From Cannabis sativa (lineage: Eukaryota > Streptophyta > Magnoliopsida > Rosales > Cannabaceae), in NCBI RefSeq assembly GCF_029168945.1, contig NC_083603.1, positions 36,925,396-36,989,395 of the forward strand: DNA of 64,000 nt. The letters run 5' to 3'. Below are positions 22,901-35,350 of the stretch, in pieces; position 1 is the first letter of the stretch, and each line of letters begins with the position of its first letter. The notes beneath the pieces are model-generated. The model was given only the letters and a program-made list of their open reading frames with translations. It had not been told where the DNA came from and did no database searches. Both the position numbers and the translations under genes were made by a program.

Positions 22901-25480
22901 ATTATTACTAAGATGGAAATAATTTATATTATTTTCATATCCATCTAAGTAAAATTTATAAATATTAAATTAAAATTTATATTTAGAATTTTTCATTCTA
23001 AATTGGAAATTTTAATTAAATAAATATATATTTAAAATAAATAGATTAAATAAAGAGAATCAAAGAAAATACAACTCACTTTAAATAATGAGCTTTATTA
23101 TTATTAAGATATTCGATCTCCATTGTTGGTCTTACAATAGTTAAATGTTTTCAATATAACCTCGAGACGCTAGACTTCGTCCCCCTATGGATGGTTATTC
23201 GTTGAACGCATTTAACACCGTAAGATCTCATTTGATAAGTGTTCTGTAAGTTTTCGTCTCTATTAGACTCTCCCCTACGGTGACTACTTAGAGATAAACT
23301 TATGAAACATGAAACAATGGTGGAAGCTCATAAAATGAGAATAACCTTGACTCTCGCCTACCGGGACAACGTTGGATTCTTATTTTGATCGAATAAAAGG
23401 TTGCTAGAATGGTTACTATTTTAGATGAGCTGACAACTCTATTCAATGAATGATACTTTGACTCTCGCCTACCGGGACACTGTATCAGTTTGTTGGAAAC
23501 CTTAGAAAGTATTTAGGATTGTATGTTTTAGTATTTTCACTGGTCATTCCTACTTGCTATATGTTTAATAATTTCTGAATTGTGTATGAATTTATATTGA
23601 ACCATGTTATTTTCTGTTATTAAGTTGTAGTTTAATTTTCAATCTTCATTGTTGGTCTAACATGTTTGTTTTTCTAATGAGATAAATTCCTAATGGATTT
23701 TCACCATTAGACATACAAAATAATGTTAGATCTCGAAAGATAAATATTGTATATGCGACATCTAGCTGTTCATCAATTGATGACACCTTAGACTAGTATT
23801 TTTACGATATGAAACAAGAAGATTGTATAAATAAGATTACTTTGACATTCGCTAATCGAAGCATCGTTGGATTCTTATTTATAAACGAAATTATCCTAAT
23901 TCCTCTTAGCTTATTCATTTCGAAAAGCTCAATAACATATCATTGGATGAATGGTCTATAAATCATTTCATGTCATTCTATATTTTCTCTTAAGAAATTA
24001 AATGACGCATATGATTATAATCCCGAAATTCTATTCCCAATTGATATAAATCCTCAATCTTAGAAATCTCCTACTTGTATGGGCAAATCTGACTTAGAGT
24101 TTAAAATAGTAGTGGTGGTCCAAGATAGAATTACTCATTATATTTGGTATAAATTTTAAGTCTTTGACTTTAATTTTAGATTCCAAATAGAAATTTTCTT
24201 ATATTTCTAATTCCAGATACAATACAGTTACACTTTCTCAAGTGTTTAATATCCATCTTTTATTAACGGATTCAAACTGTATGGAATATGAGTTAGGTAT
24301 TCTGTGACCAGGATCCACTTGCACTATTCTAAGAATTCTTTTATAAACCTAAGTCATCAAAAGACACTACCACATTTTTTTTAATCTATGGCAATTGTAT
24401 CTTGTTCATAGTGGATTTGACAAGATCAATCTCTGCAAAGATTTAATATGCCTATATCCACTGAAAGTAGTTCATCTCATTCCCAGATGGATGTACATTC
24501 AGGGGTGGATATGAGTTTTTCGTTGTATTCTTAAAACGACCACTCTAGATTATACCTTATGCAAAGAAATTTGAAATGTTTGAAAAATTTCATTAATTTC
24601 TAGCAATGGTTAAAACCATTAAGGTAAGTGGTTAAAGATCTAGCGAACTGATAGGGGTGGAGAAATAGTTAGTAGATATGCAGTTCAAAGATCATTAAAT
24701 TGATTTTTGAATTATATCCAAACTTACCTCCTTAGAAATTTCGAGTTGCATGTTGATGATTAGTTACTAGTCGCTGCCTAATTCCTTCTATGGTAATACA
24801 ATTTCAGAATGATGTAACGGTTGTATACTTAATGTAAATCATTACTAGATTCATGGATGACCTAATCAAAATCTTAAGAAAAGCTAGAACTGTTAACCAT
24901 GGTTTGTTAGCTATTCTAAGTGATTAGGGGTGGACCATCCCATAGTCAATAGATAAGAAACTGTTTGTTCAAACAAATACTACTTTTCTAAGAAAATGAC
25001 TAAGTCTGAAAATAAATTAGCAAATAAAGGAGATATTTAATTCTTGATTCCAAAAGTGTTCTATCATCTTATTTATGATGATCCCACTGCCTCTGTTGTC
25101 TTGTCACAACCGAAGAGGTTAATACCATTTAGTTTTCTTAGACATAATTCACGGTACCTTGTCGTAGTGGGAGAGTTTCTAGGAACTCACTTTCTTATGA
25201 CTTGGGAGACACTAGTGATTAAAATCCATTGTGAGTTTAAACAAGTAATGGATTGTCAAGATAAGAAACTAAGAAGAAAGCCAAAAGAACTATGGTTTAA
25301 TCCAGTGACATGGAATAACCTAAAGTTTTCTATTACAAGGACATAAAAGGATATTTTCGTTTATAAGTCCATTCAATGGACTTAACAAAACTTCATGTTC
25401 CTAATATTATAGGTTTGAGTTTATCTAAACCTATGGCTTGTGGTATACCTGAGAATTACTTACTCTAATGCAAGCAACTT
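19943..25480 (+). other. B2 internal: AT-rich leader and unrecognised non-coding part
   Basis: 19943-23100 is extremely AT-rich. From about 23110 the base composition evens out, and the motif TTGACTCTCGCCTACCGGGA occurs at 23347 and 23458, with a looser copy at 23842. The frame 25044-25346 recurs in B1 (56612-56845), but only because the two elements share ancestry; I do not recognise it. It may be a relic of the integrase-RT linker. Confidence 0.65.
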
Positions 25481-25489
25481 ACTTTAGTA

Positions 25490-25780
25490 AGATGCTGAAG
25501 CATTTTCTTTCTAATGGCAATCTATAGAAGCTTCACAACTTCTTAGGCATAGATTTTATTTATCTAAGGAAAAGTCTCAACTATTCCAGAAAAGATAAAG
25601 CCATGAAAGAATTTCTTATATCAACAGTGAGAGGTCTCAGATATGCTTTTGTATGCCTTAGACCAGACACCTGCTGTTGAGTGGGAGTAATGAGTAGGTA
25701 TCAGATTAATCTAGGAGAAGAACATTGGAAGACAATCAAGTAAATCTTAAGATTAAGAAGAGGAACTATATGTTCGTCTA
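25490..25780 (+). pseudogene. Copia RT/RNase H relic in B2
   Basis: In one frame near 25600-25770 the protein reads STVRGLRYAFVCLRPDTCC, a stop (25678-25680), then VGVMSRYQINLGEEHWKTIK, a second stop and ILRLRRGT. This is the conserved stretch between RT and RNase H of plant Copia elements (usual pattern: GSLMYAM, RPD, VG, SRYQ, HW, K, ILKYLRGT). Everything before and after is too decayed to follow. B1 has the same two stops at the same codons (near 57120-57250), so they predate the split of the copies. RNase H catalytic motifs are not visible. Confidence 0.75.
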
Positions 25781-26428
25781 TAAGGGTGTGTTTAAAACTC
25801 TTAGACTACACCATATCAGATTTCGAAATTTGCCTTTGTGCTAGTAAATCTTTTTGATAATATGGTGATTACTCTGGGGCTGGAATAGTGATTTTGGAGA
25901 AGTGTAGAAACCTATCTGAAGTCTCTAGGTCTACCAAAAAGGGACTGAATGTTAAGGTTGCAGGAAAGGTACTTATTCAGTCTAAGGAAAGTTCTATACA
26001 TCTTTAGAACCATTCCAAATTGCCTTAAACTACTAGTGTTAATTTCCTGATTAACCAAAAGTAGTTGCCAAAGATATAGAATCCAGTATCCCAAGAGAGT
26101 AGACATATAGAGAGGAATTTCACATTATCAATGATTTTGTGATTAAAGGAAGAGTAATGGTGGAGAAAAGGCTGTGTTTAATTCAACCTTTCAGGTCCTA
26201 TTACGAGGAGTTTACTACTACTACACTTGATTTGTATATCAAGGTGTTGAGATTATTTGAAACGCACTTTTTGTTTTATACTAGTGCAAGTGGGAGTTTG
26301 TTGGGTTTTATGCCCTAATACCAGTTGTTGGGAATTATTTTACCAGGATCTTAGATCTACTCACAAGTATGTTGTTTAAACATCCTAAATATGAACTTTC
26401 TAAAACGATAAATTAAACACATATAAAG

Positions 26429-28736
26429 TGTAACACCCTAACTACCTTAGGCGTATTACGTGATTTTTAAACGTACTGTGCAGCTCGTTGCTAATCAACG
26501 AGGTTTATGGAAAAACGTGATTAATTAAAATTTTTCTTTTTGATTAAACTTGTAAAACATATTATAAAAGACTCGGGATCCCGATTATAAAAATATTTAC
26601 AAAAAGTTTCACTGTTTAACTATTACATCAAAATAAAAGTCGTCTAACGACAGTTACAAAAATTCAGCCTTGCTGTCCCGAGGATCGTACGTTCCAGGCC
26701 TAACCGCCCCGACATGTACAATCTCAAAAGCTCGCTCACGGTCCATCAGCTATAGCCTTGCCTTTACCTACACATGAACATAAACTGTGAGTCGACAGAC
26801 TCAGTAAGAAAAGCATAATAATATCATACATAAAACTGACTGCCGTGTCCAACACGATACTGAGTCCCGCTACTGCCATGTCCAACATGGTACTGAGCCA
26901 CTACTGCCATGTCCAACATGGTACTGAGTTCTGAACGTTCATAGGGACGGTACTATTGACACGTAACAACCTGATCGGTCGAACCGGTCATACTCCGCCG
27001 TGGTCATACTCCAGCCTGTACCGACGTGTTACTATATCCTCCTGATCGGTCGAACCGGTCATACTCCGGCTGCTGGTCATACTCCAGCCTATACCGACGG
27101 GATACGTCAATAGCACGGAACCACCAACCAAGTACAGCCTGATCGGTCAAACCGGTCATACTCCGGCTGCTGGTCATACTCCAGCCTGTACCGACGTGAC
27201 AGGGTTGGATGGTTCGAAGCCAACATCCAACTAATGTAATCTAATAGGCTTCCTACATGCTCGCTAAACATGTAATCTACATATGCATCTTGTTATACTA
27301 ATCTTACCCGGATTCCGATTTCGGGTGTGCCACAACCCGACCGGAACCGAAGCCGAGCGGCGGACATCGGCTCCTAAATCATAAAAATCACAACGCTATA
27401 AGTGACACGCTAAATCACTTCCCGGGGACTAAAACTAAGAACTAAAAGTTTCCCTATCGATAAAAAGCATGGCAATACCCCTAAAAACCTAAAAACGAGG
27501 AAAACTAGGGTTCGGAAAAATTCCCCAACCCACAGACGGTTGCCCAACCGGAATTCCGGTTACGGGAATTATCGAACCCTCATCCGAATTCCGGATGCAC
27601 AACCGAATTCCGGTTCCTCGCGAGCAGCCAACTAAAATTCTCATAACTCGACCAATTCAACCCCAATTGGTCCCAAACTTTCCAGACCTGTTCTAAACTA
27701 TCCCTAGAACAAATCCAAGGCATCAAAACCACCCAGAAAACACATATACAAAAATCACCATTAAAGACCAAGCTTTGAGTTCCAAAACTCAAACTTGGTT
27801 AAATCCACTAACATGCATCCAAACCTAGTTAATTCTACTTAACTAAGCATAAATAAGCTTCTGAAAACATACAAGAACACCCAGCAATTTCACAGAAACA
27901 AAATGAACCATTTCACTCAAAAATCACATATTTGCATAGGAAATTCAAAGCTTTAAACAACACCACTAGCATGCATTAAAACCTATATAATCCATCCATT
28001 TAAAACCTAATTAAGCTACTGGAAACAACAATTAAACACAGCAGCAAGAACTTCAAATTAACATGCATTTTCTCAACTTTTTCATCAAACAAACCCAAGA
28101 AAACAAGGTAGAGAAATCACATAAAGAAATACCTCAACAAAGGATTACTGGAGCTTGCAATCCAAGCTTGAATCACCACAAAAATTCCAGCTCTTGAACC
28201 CCAAGTTTCAGCCGAAAAAGAGAGAGAGAAAAGGGAGTGTTTTCCTTGAAATTTTTCTTTTAATTTAGACTAAGTGTTGAAATTTTGTGGAAAAAGGAAT
28301 TTAAGCCACATATCACATTTTATTTCAGCCAACAAATAATTAAAATAAACAATTAATTTTCAAATAAAAAGTCACTAAAAGACAAAAAGTCATTGGGGCA
28401 AAAAGACCATTTTGCCCCTCCACCATAAAATCACATAAATCATACTAAAGGGGTATTTTTGGGAAATTCTAAATTCCCGGCCATTCCCGACATTCCCAAT
28501 GTCTAAAACCCGTCCCCAAAATACTAACATACTAAGTTGTGATTTCTACTGAGCCAAACGCCGAGTTCCAAAATACCGGACACCGGAAATGCAAAATATA
28601 AAAGCTACTGATGACATAATCATGCATTTCTGAATTCCGTAAATAACAGTAATAAATTATTTAAAAAGCTATAAATAATTTCATAATTTAAACATAAACA
28701 ACTGCTAATTTCCAAATTAACTAAGCGGGCTTTACA
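26429..28736 (-). mobile_element. Solo LTR, Tekay family, in the A1 LTR
   Basis: It runs TGTAACACCC to GGGCTTTACA, 2308 bp, with perfect TAAAG duplications (26424-26428 and 28737-28741). The unbroken target is visible at 40478-40482 in A2. It has the same family and orientation as the element at 28824-38356. It has one unit of the CCGTGTCCAACACG hairpin repeat and two of the CCATGTCCAACATGG form (26840-26930). Confidence 0.95.
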
Positions 28737-28823
28737 TAAAGTTAAGAAAACCTTACATTGATGCAGCGGAATAAATGTCTCCTTCCACTCAGATCTCTAA
28801 CCCTTGATTCCTTTCTGTAGCAG

Positions 28824-31120
28824 TGTAACACCCTAACTATCTTAGGCGTATTACGTGATTTTTAAACGTACTGTGCAGCTCGTTGCTAATCAACGAGGTT
28901 TATGGAAAAACGTGATTAATTAAAATTTTGCTTTTTAATTAAACTTATAAACCATATTATAAAAAGTCTCGGGATCCCGATTTATAAAAATATTTACAAA
29001 CGTTTTTACTGTTTAACTTTTACATCAAAATAAAGTCGTCTAACGACATTTACAAAATCTCAGCCGTGCTGTCCCGAGGATCGTACGCTCCAGGCCTAAC
29101 CGCCCCGACATGTACAATCCCATAAGCTCGCTCACGGTCCATCAGCAACTGCCTTGCCTTTACCTACACATGCAAATAAACTGTGAGTCGACAGACTCAG
29201 TAAGAAAAGCATAATAATATCATACATAACACTGACTGCCGTGTCCAACACGATACTGAGTCCCGCTACTGCCATGTCCAACATGGTACTGAGCACTACT
29301 GCCATGTCCAACATGGTACTGAGTTTTGAACGTTCAGGGGACGGTACTATTGACACGTAACAACCTGATCGGTCGAACCGGTCATACTCCGCCTTGGTCA
29401 TACTCCGGCTGTACCGACGTGTTACTATATCCTCCCGATCGGTCGAACCGGTCATACTCCGCCGCTGGTCATACTCCGGCTGTACTGCAGACGGGATACG
29501 TCAATAGCACGGAACCACCAACCAAGTGTCGGCTGATCGGTCAAACCGGTCATACTCCGCTCTTGGTCATACTCCGGCACGTACCGACGTGACGGGGTTG
29601 GATGGTTCGAAGCCTAATACATATCTAATGTAATCTAACAGGCTTCCTACATGCACGCTAAACATGTAATCTACATATGCATACCTTGTTATACTAATCT
29701 TACACGGATTCCGATTTCGGGTGTGCTTGCAACCCGACCGGAACTAAGCCGAACTACGGCGGATTACTGGCTCCTAAATCATAAAAATCACAACGCTATA
29801 AGTGACACGCTAAATCACTTCCCGGGGACTAAAACTCGAAACTAAAAGTTTCCCTATCGATAAAAAGCATGGCAATACCCCTAAAAACCCAAAAACGAGG
29901 AAAACTAGGGTTCGGAAAAATCCCCCATCCGGAAGTCCGGTTGCCCAACCGGAATTCCGGTTTTGGGAAAATCTGAACCCCCATCCGGAATTCCGGATGC
30001 TCAACCGGAATTCCGGTTCCTCGCAGGCAGCAACCAAAAATTCCCATAACTTGACCAATTCAAACCCAAATGGTCCCAAACTTTCCAGACCTCCTACATA
30101 GGTCCCAAATGACCATTCCAAGGCCTCAAACCTACCCAGAAACCTCACAAGCAAAATTCACCATTAAAGACCAAGCTTTGAGTTCAAGAACTCAAACTTG
30201 GTTAAACCCACTAACATACACCCTAGCCTAGTTAATTCTACTTAACTAAGCATATAATCACCTCAGAAAACATACAGAAACACCCAACAATATCACAGCA
30301 ACATAATCACACATTTTCCTTCAAAAATCATACTTTTTCATATACAAATTAAGAGCTTGAACAATCCTAACTAACAAGCATCAAACAACTCAATCATCAT
30401 CAAAATAATCATGCTTTGAACCCTAGAAAAATAACAAAACCACAAAGAAGAACAATTAATCAAAACTCATGCATGCATCATCATTTTACACATAGTTTTT
30501 CAAGAAATTAAAGGAGGAGAGACATGAACCAACCTAGCTTGAGATGAACCCTAAGAGATGATGAACAACTAGCCAAAATCCAAGGAGAAAATCCCCTCCT
30601 TGCTGCTCAAGGTTTGGCCGAAAGAGAGAGAGAGAGTTGTGTGAGTGTGTGAGTTTTTGAAATTTCCTTTAAAATTGCCTAAGTGTTGAAATTTTAGAAA
30701 AAGGGAATATAACACATTTACTTCAGCCAAATAATCACATAAATAATCATTTATTTTCCAATTAATAAATCATACAAAACAAAACACTAATGGGGCAAAA
30801 AGACCATTTTGCCCCTCCACCATAAAATCATGCAAAACATACTAAAGGGGTATTTTTGGGACATTCTAAATTCCCGGCCATTCCCGACATTCCCAATGTC
30901 TAAACCCGTCCCCAAAATACTAACATACTAAGTTGTGATTTCTACTGAGCCAAACGCCGCGTTCCAAAATACCGGACACCGGAAATGCGAAATATAACAA
31001 CTGCTGATAACATACTCATGCATATCTGAATTCCATAATAAATTATTTAAATAGCTATAAATAATTTCCTGATTAACATAAATAACAGCTAATTTCCAAA
31101 TTAACTAAGCGGGCTTTACA
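28824..31120 (-). repeat. 3' LTR of the full Tekay element
   Basis: It is 2297 bp. It closely matches 36080-38356. It keeps CAG/CTG/CCGG sites that the partner LTR has lost, but has a local anomaly of its own near 30443 (AAAGAAGAAC against CAGCAGCAAC). Confidence 0.95.
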
Positions 31121-31133
31121 ACTATCCCCCCCT
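31121..31133 (-). other. Polypurine tract of the full Tekay element
   Basis: The minus strand reads AAGGGGGGGATAG, immediately before the 3' LTR start TGTAAAG and just after the last codons of the polyprotein. Confidence 0.85.
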
Positions 31134-32492
31134 TAAAAGGATTTCGTCCTCGAAATCTAACCTGAATAACTCTGGATATTGAGCTCGCATATCTGATTCT
31201 AGCTCCCAGGTGGCTTCTTCCACCTTACTGTTTCTCCAGAGAACCTTGACCAATGCTATGGTCTTATTCCAAAGGACTTTATCCTTTCTATCCAGGATCT
31301 GCACTGGCTGTTCCTCATAGGACATATCTGACTGAAGCTGAAGGCTCTCATAACTGATTATATGAGAGGGGTCTGAAACGTATTTTCTCAACATTGAGAC
31401 ATGAAATACGTTGTGCACTGCTGATAAAGCTGGAGGCAATGCTAACCGATATGCCACTTGACCTATCTTCTCGAGAATCTCGAAAGGTCCTGTAAATCTA
31501 GGGCATAACTTGCCTCTTTTCCCGAAACGTTTAATCCCCTTCATCGGAGATACTCGTAAAAACACATGGTCCCCTACTCGGAACTCAACATCCCTACGTT
31601 TCGGATCTGCGTAACTCTTACGTCCGCTCCGGGAGGCAAGCATTCTAGCTTTAATCTTCTCGTATTGCCTCATTGGTCCGCCGAACCGACTCGGACCTAG
31701 ATATTTCCTCTCCCCTGTCTCATCCCAGTGGATAGGGGATCTACACTTCCTACCGTACAACAGTTCATAGGGTGCCATCCCTATCGTACTCTGATAACTG
31801 TTGTTATATGAGAACTCTACTAACGGTAGGTATTTATTCCATGAACTCTCAAAGTCCATAACACAGGCTCTCAGCATGTCCTCTAATATCTGAATTGTCC
31901 TTTCGGACTGACCATCTGTCTGAGGATGGAATGCTGTACTGAATTTTAGCTTTGTACCCATTGCCCGCTGCAAACTTTGCCAAAATTTGGAGGTGAATTT
32001 CGGATCCCTGTCCGAAACTATAGACTTTGGTACCCCGTGAAGTCTCACTATTTCTCTGACGTACAGTTCTGCCAACTGATCCACTGTAAACGTTGTTCTG
32101 ACCGGCAGAAAATGAGCAGATTTCGTAAATCGGTCCACCACTACCCAGATGGAATCAAACATACCCGTGGTCCTAGGTAACCCGACCACAAAATCCATCG
32201 TAATATCCTCCCATTTCCATTCTGGTAGGGTTAGAGGCTGCAACAACCCTGCTGGTCTCTGATGTTCAGCCTTGATCTGCTGACATGTGAGGCATCTCGA
32301 TACGAATTCTACCAAATTCTTCTTCATACCGCTCCACCAGAAGTACGGTTTCAAGTCTTGGTACATCTTGGTGGTGCCGGGATGCAGAGAATACGGGGTA
32401 GAATGAGCCTCCTCAAAGATCTCGTTTTTCAAGTCCACACTGCTCGGGACACAAACTCTGGCTTTATACAAAAGCATTCCACTGTCTGACAC
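31122..32492 (-). CDS. Tekay integrase with chromodomain
   Basis: This is the C-terminal part of the polyprotein. It has an HHCC finger (H30, H37, C67, C70), then a DDE core with D100, D161 and E197, spaced D-35-E exactly as in active integrases. The GPY/F-like region follows (about 330-345, FTGPFEIL), and a chromodomain about 385-445 (IALVKVLWRN, then EEATWE). Chromodomain integrases place new copies in histone-methylated heterochromatin. The frame carries through to FEDEILLRGG next to the polypurine tract. It begins after two TAG stops that separate it from RNase H (32559-32561 and about 32517-32519), both of which would be CAG by one C to T change. The domain itself looks undamaged. It would normally be made as part of one Gag-Pol protein, so the start codon shown is not meaningful. 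Confidence 0.95.
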   Translation of the reverse strand: MSDSGMLLYKARVCVPSSVDLKNEIFEEAHSTPYSLHPGTTKMYQDLKPYFWWSGMKKNLVEFVSRCLTCQQIKAEHQRPAGLLQPLTLPEWKWEDITMDFVVGLPRTTGMFDSIWVVVDRFTKSAHFLPVRTTFTVDQLAELYVREIVRLHGVPKSIVSDRDPKFTSKFWQSLQRAMGTKLKFSTAFHPQTDGQSERTIQILEDMLRACVMDFESSWNKYLPLVEFSYNNSYQSTIGMAPYELLYGRKCRSPIHWDETGERKYLGPSRFGGPMRQYEKIKARMLASRSGRKSYADPKRRDVEFRVGDHVFLRVSPMKGIKRFGKRGKLCPRFTGPFEILEKIGQVAYRLALPPALSAVHNVFHVSMLRKYVSDPSHIISYESLQLQSDMSYEEQPVQILDRKDKVLWNKTIALVKVLWRNSKVEEATWELESDMRAQYPELFRLDFEDEILLRGG

Positions 32493-32558
32493 TGAAAAGT
32501 CCTTGGCTTGACCAGCCTATACCTCATCTCGGATCTTCACTAACTCCGGATCTGACAT

Positions 32559-34766
32559 CTAAGCAACCTTTATTCTTTCCAACAGATCAGATTGCAGCGT
32601 TAAGTTGTGAAGCTGACCTACCACAAACTCAATGCTGGACCTGACCATATCCTCTGCTAGCTGAGGTGAGATCTGAACCATGCTAGCCACTTGCCCGGGA
32701 CCCTTTCTGCTCAGGGCATCGGCCACCACATTGGCTTTCCCGGGATGGTAAAGGATCTCACAATCGTAGTCCTTCACTAATTCCAACCAACGCCTCTGTC
32801 TCATGTTCAAATCTTTCTGAGTAAAGAAATACTTGAGACTCTTATGGTCGGTGTAGATCTCGCACTTCTCACCATACAAGTAATGCCGCCAAATCTTCAG
32901 TGCAAAAACCACTGCGGCTAATTCTAAGTCATGAGTCGGGTATCGCTGTTCATAATCCTTTAACTGACGGGAGGCGTAAGCGATAACCCGATCGGCTTGC
33001 ATCAATACGCACCCCAAACCCTGTTTGGATGCGTCACAATAGACCACGAACTTCTCCTTGTCCGAAGGCAAAGCTAGTACCGGAGCAGTAATCAACCTCT
33101 GTTTCAGCTCTTGAAAACTAGCTTCGCATTTATCTGACCAGATAAATCGCTGATTCTTCTTTGTAAGCTCGGTTAGGGGCATAGAAATTTTGGAGAACCC
33201 CTCCACGAACCTACGGTAGTACCCAGCTAACCCCAAGAAGCTTCTGATCTCTGTCACTGTCTTCGGTCTCGGCCAATCCCTGACGGATTCAATCTTCCCG
33301 GGATCCACCTTGATCCCATCTTTGCTCACTATGTGCCCTAGGAAGGACACCTGAGACAACCAGAACTCACATTTCTTGAACTTGGCGTAGAGTCTATGTT
33401 CTCGAAGTCGTTGCAGTACCATCTGGAGATGTAACTCATGCTCCTCTTCTGACTGAGAGTACACGAGGATGTCGTCGATAAACACAATTACACAGATATC
33501 GAGGAAATCCTTGAATACTCTATTCATCAGGTCCATGAATGCTGCAGGAGCATTGGTTAGTCCGAATGACATAACCAGGAACTCGTAGTGTCCATACCTA
33601 GTGCGGAAAGCCGTCTTTGGAATGTCCTCCTCTCGGATCCTCAACTGATGATAACCCGAACGGAGGTCAATCTTAGAAAAGACCGTCTTCCCCTGAAGCT
33701 GATCGAACAAATCATCGATCCTAGGTAATGGATATTTATTCTTCACCGTCAGCTTGTTCAACTCTCTGTAGTCGATGCACATCCTCATAGATCCATCCTT
33801 CTTCTTCACGAACAAAACCGGGGCTCCCCAAGGTGACACACTGGGCCGAATGAACCCTATATCAAGCAACCCTTGGAGCTGAATCTTTAATTCCTTAAGT
33901 TCAGCTGGAGCCATCCTATACGGGGCTTTAGAAACCGGATCCACCCCTGGTGCCAAGTCAATCACGAAGTCAATCTCCCGTTGAGGTGGTAACCCTGGAA
34001 GTTCTTCGGGAAACACGTCCAAAAATTCCCGAACCACACTGATGTCCTCTGGCCGAATGGTGTCTGGCCGAGTGGTGTCCACCACCACGGCCAGAAACCC
34101 TAAGCACCCACCGTGCAATAAATCTCTCGCTGACATAGCCGAGATCACCGGGATCCGAGATCCCTGAACCGAACCCACAAATACGAACGGTTCTTCACTT
34201 TCCGGTTGGAAGACCACCATCTTCCTCTTACAGTCAATGCTCGCCGAATATTTAGATAGGAAATCCATTCCTAAAATAATATCAAATTCGGCTAAGCTCA
34301 TCTCTATCAGATCAGCGCTCAACTCTCTACCATCTATCCTGATCGGCATAGACCTAATCCACCTATTGGAGATAACCAATTCTCCGCCAGGTAACAGGGT
34401 TCCAAACCCTGACTCATATCTATCATAGGGTCTACCCAACTTACAAAAGATTCTGGCCGCCACATAAGAACGTGTAGCCCCAGAATCAAACAACACTGAA
34501 TAAAGCGAGTCGTTAATAAGAATCTGACCTGTAACAACTGATGGGCTGGCATCTGCATCAGCCTGCGTGATCGCGAATACCCTGGCTGGAGTGGGCATCG
34601 CTGGAGCTCTCGGTGCCTCTGGCCGGAGCTGGGGACATTCCCTCTTGAAGTGCCCGGGCATGCCACAATGAAAGCATCCCTGCCCCTTGCACTCTCCCCG
34701 ATGATGCCTCTTGCAGATAGGGCACTCGGGATAGGAGAAGCGAGTCTCATTACCACCAGGACGACT
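32559..34766 (-). CDS. Tekay nucleocapsid knuckle, protease, RT and RNase H
   Basis: The frame is open from upstream of the first Met. Before that Met it reads through a Cys-rich stretch (CPICKRHH) and a CCHC knuckle (CFHC, then GH and C). Counting from Met at 34661: aspartic protease with the DSGAT active site at 59-63; RT with [14 protein letters not shown] near 291 and the catalytic FIDDILVYS at 394-402; RNase H with YCDASKQG at 541 and TDHKSLKYF further on. The protease cuts the polyprotein, RT and RNase H copy the RNA. All catalytic motifs are present and I see no internal stop over 700 codons, the longest intact frame in the window. It ends at TAG 32559-32561. Confidence 0.96.
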   Translation of the reverse strand, partial: SRPGGNETRFSYPECPICKRHHRGECKGQGCFHCGMPGHFKRECPQLRPEAPRAPAMPTPARVFAITQADADASPSVVTGQILINDSLYSVLFDSGATRSYVAARIFCKLGRPYDRYESGFGTLLPGGELVISNRWIRSMPIRIDGRELSADLIEMSLAEFDIILGMDFLSKYSASIDCKRKMVVFQPESEEPFVFVGSVQGSRIPVISAMSARDLLHGGCLGFLAVVVDTTRPDTIRPEDISVVREFLDVFPEELPGLPPQREIDFVIDLAPGVDPVSKAPYRMAPAELKELKIQLQGLLDIGFIRPSVSPWGAPVLFVKKKDGSMRMCIDYRELNKLTVKNKYPLPRIDDLFDQLQGKTVFSKIDLRSGYHQLRIREEDIPKTAFRTRYGHYEFLVMSFGLTNAPAAFMDLMNRVFKDFLDICVIVFIDDILVYSQSEEEHELHLQMVLQRLREHRLYAKFKKCEFWLSQVSFLGHIVSKDGIKVDPGKIESVRDWPRPKTVTEIRSFLGLAGYYRRFVEGFSKISMPLTELTKKNQRFIWSDKCEASFQELKQRLITAPVLALPSDKEKFVVYCDASKQGLGCVLMQADRVIAYASRQLKDYEQRYPTHDLELAAVVFALKIWRHYLYGEKCEIYTDHKSLKYFFTQKDLNMRQRRWLELVKDYDCEILYHPGKANVVADALSRKGPGQVASMVQISPQLAEDMVRSSIEFVVGQLHNLTLQSDLLERIKVA

Positions 34767-35341
34767 CCCTCTGTTCGGTTCCCCCGAACCTCTTGTTCGA
34801 CTCGAGCCGCCGGAAGCGGTGGGTGCCCTCTTCCTCGATCAATGGCCGAACCACTACTCCCCCTGCTAAAGCCCGATGCGGGGAGGGGTAGGAGCTCCGC
34901 CACCAACGAGATCTTGGCCGAATGCGACATACATCCCACTGCGCCCTCAGCTCGCAGTGCCTTCTCCACCATCTGAGCGTAGGTGGTGCTGTCGTCAGTG
35001 GTAATCATCAGGTCATGCCTGATCTTGGGATTCAACCCGTCCAGATACTTCTCCTTCCTACTGAAGTCGGTCGGCACAATACCCGAGGCTAACCTCGCCA
35101 ACCGGTCAAACTGAGTGGTATACTCAGTGACACTCATGTTCTCCCGCTGGGTCAGGTGAACGAATTCCTTTCTCTTGGCGCTTCTAACCGCCTCATTGTA
35201 GTACTTCGCGTTGAAAAGTTCCTGGAACCTTTCCCAGGTCATGGTGGTGACGTCGTGAATGCGAGACACCATGTCCCACCAAACCGGGGCATCCTCCTGG
35301 AACCGAAATGTGGCGCACACCACTCGTCGTTGCGGTGACAC
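34334..35341 (-). pseudogene. Tekay gag, capsid domain (frame-shifted)
   Basis: The retrotransposon Gag capsid-type domain is clear: CATFRFQEDAPVWWD, then WERFQELFNAKYYNEAVR, then EFVHLTQ and MSVTEYTTQFDRLARLA. After about residue 165 the true frame is lost: the genuine continuation into the knuckle (CFHCGMPGH) lies in another frame, so there is a frameshift between about 34770 and 34850. The first codon shown (GTG) is only where the frame opens. The upstream join to the N-terminal part is also shifted by a short deletion near 35340 (GGTGTCACC, where the family pattern would need two more bases). It may be a real pseudogene or partly assembly error. Confidence 0.85.
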
Positions 35342-35350
35342 CCATAAAGT

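Larger units (their letters stand above)
18525..26317 (+). mobile_element. Copia element B2 (subfamily B, truncated at both LTRs)
   Basis: The 5' LTR (18525-19942) lacks its last 490 bp or so and the primer site: CTAACCC is joined directly to leader sequence TTGCAAG. The internal region 19943-26298 is uninterrupted and matches B1. The polypurine tract (26284-26298) is followed by only the first 19 bases of the 3' LTR (26299-26317). There the sequence switches to the inverted start of A1. It is inserted in Tat1 gag. Confidence 0.85.

Noticed and set aside
25044..25346. Conserved 100-codon frame shared with 56612-56845
   Set aside because: Shared only because B1 and B2 are copies of one element; no recognisable domain, start not conserved.
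29132..30154. Several 60-115 codon frames in the Tekay LTR, with counterparts at 36419-37391
   Set aside because: LTR shadows; the frames differ between the two LTRs because of indels, unlike a conserved protein.
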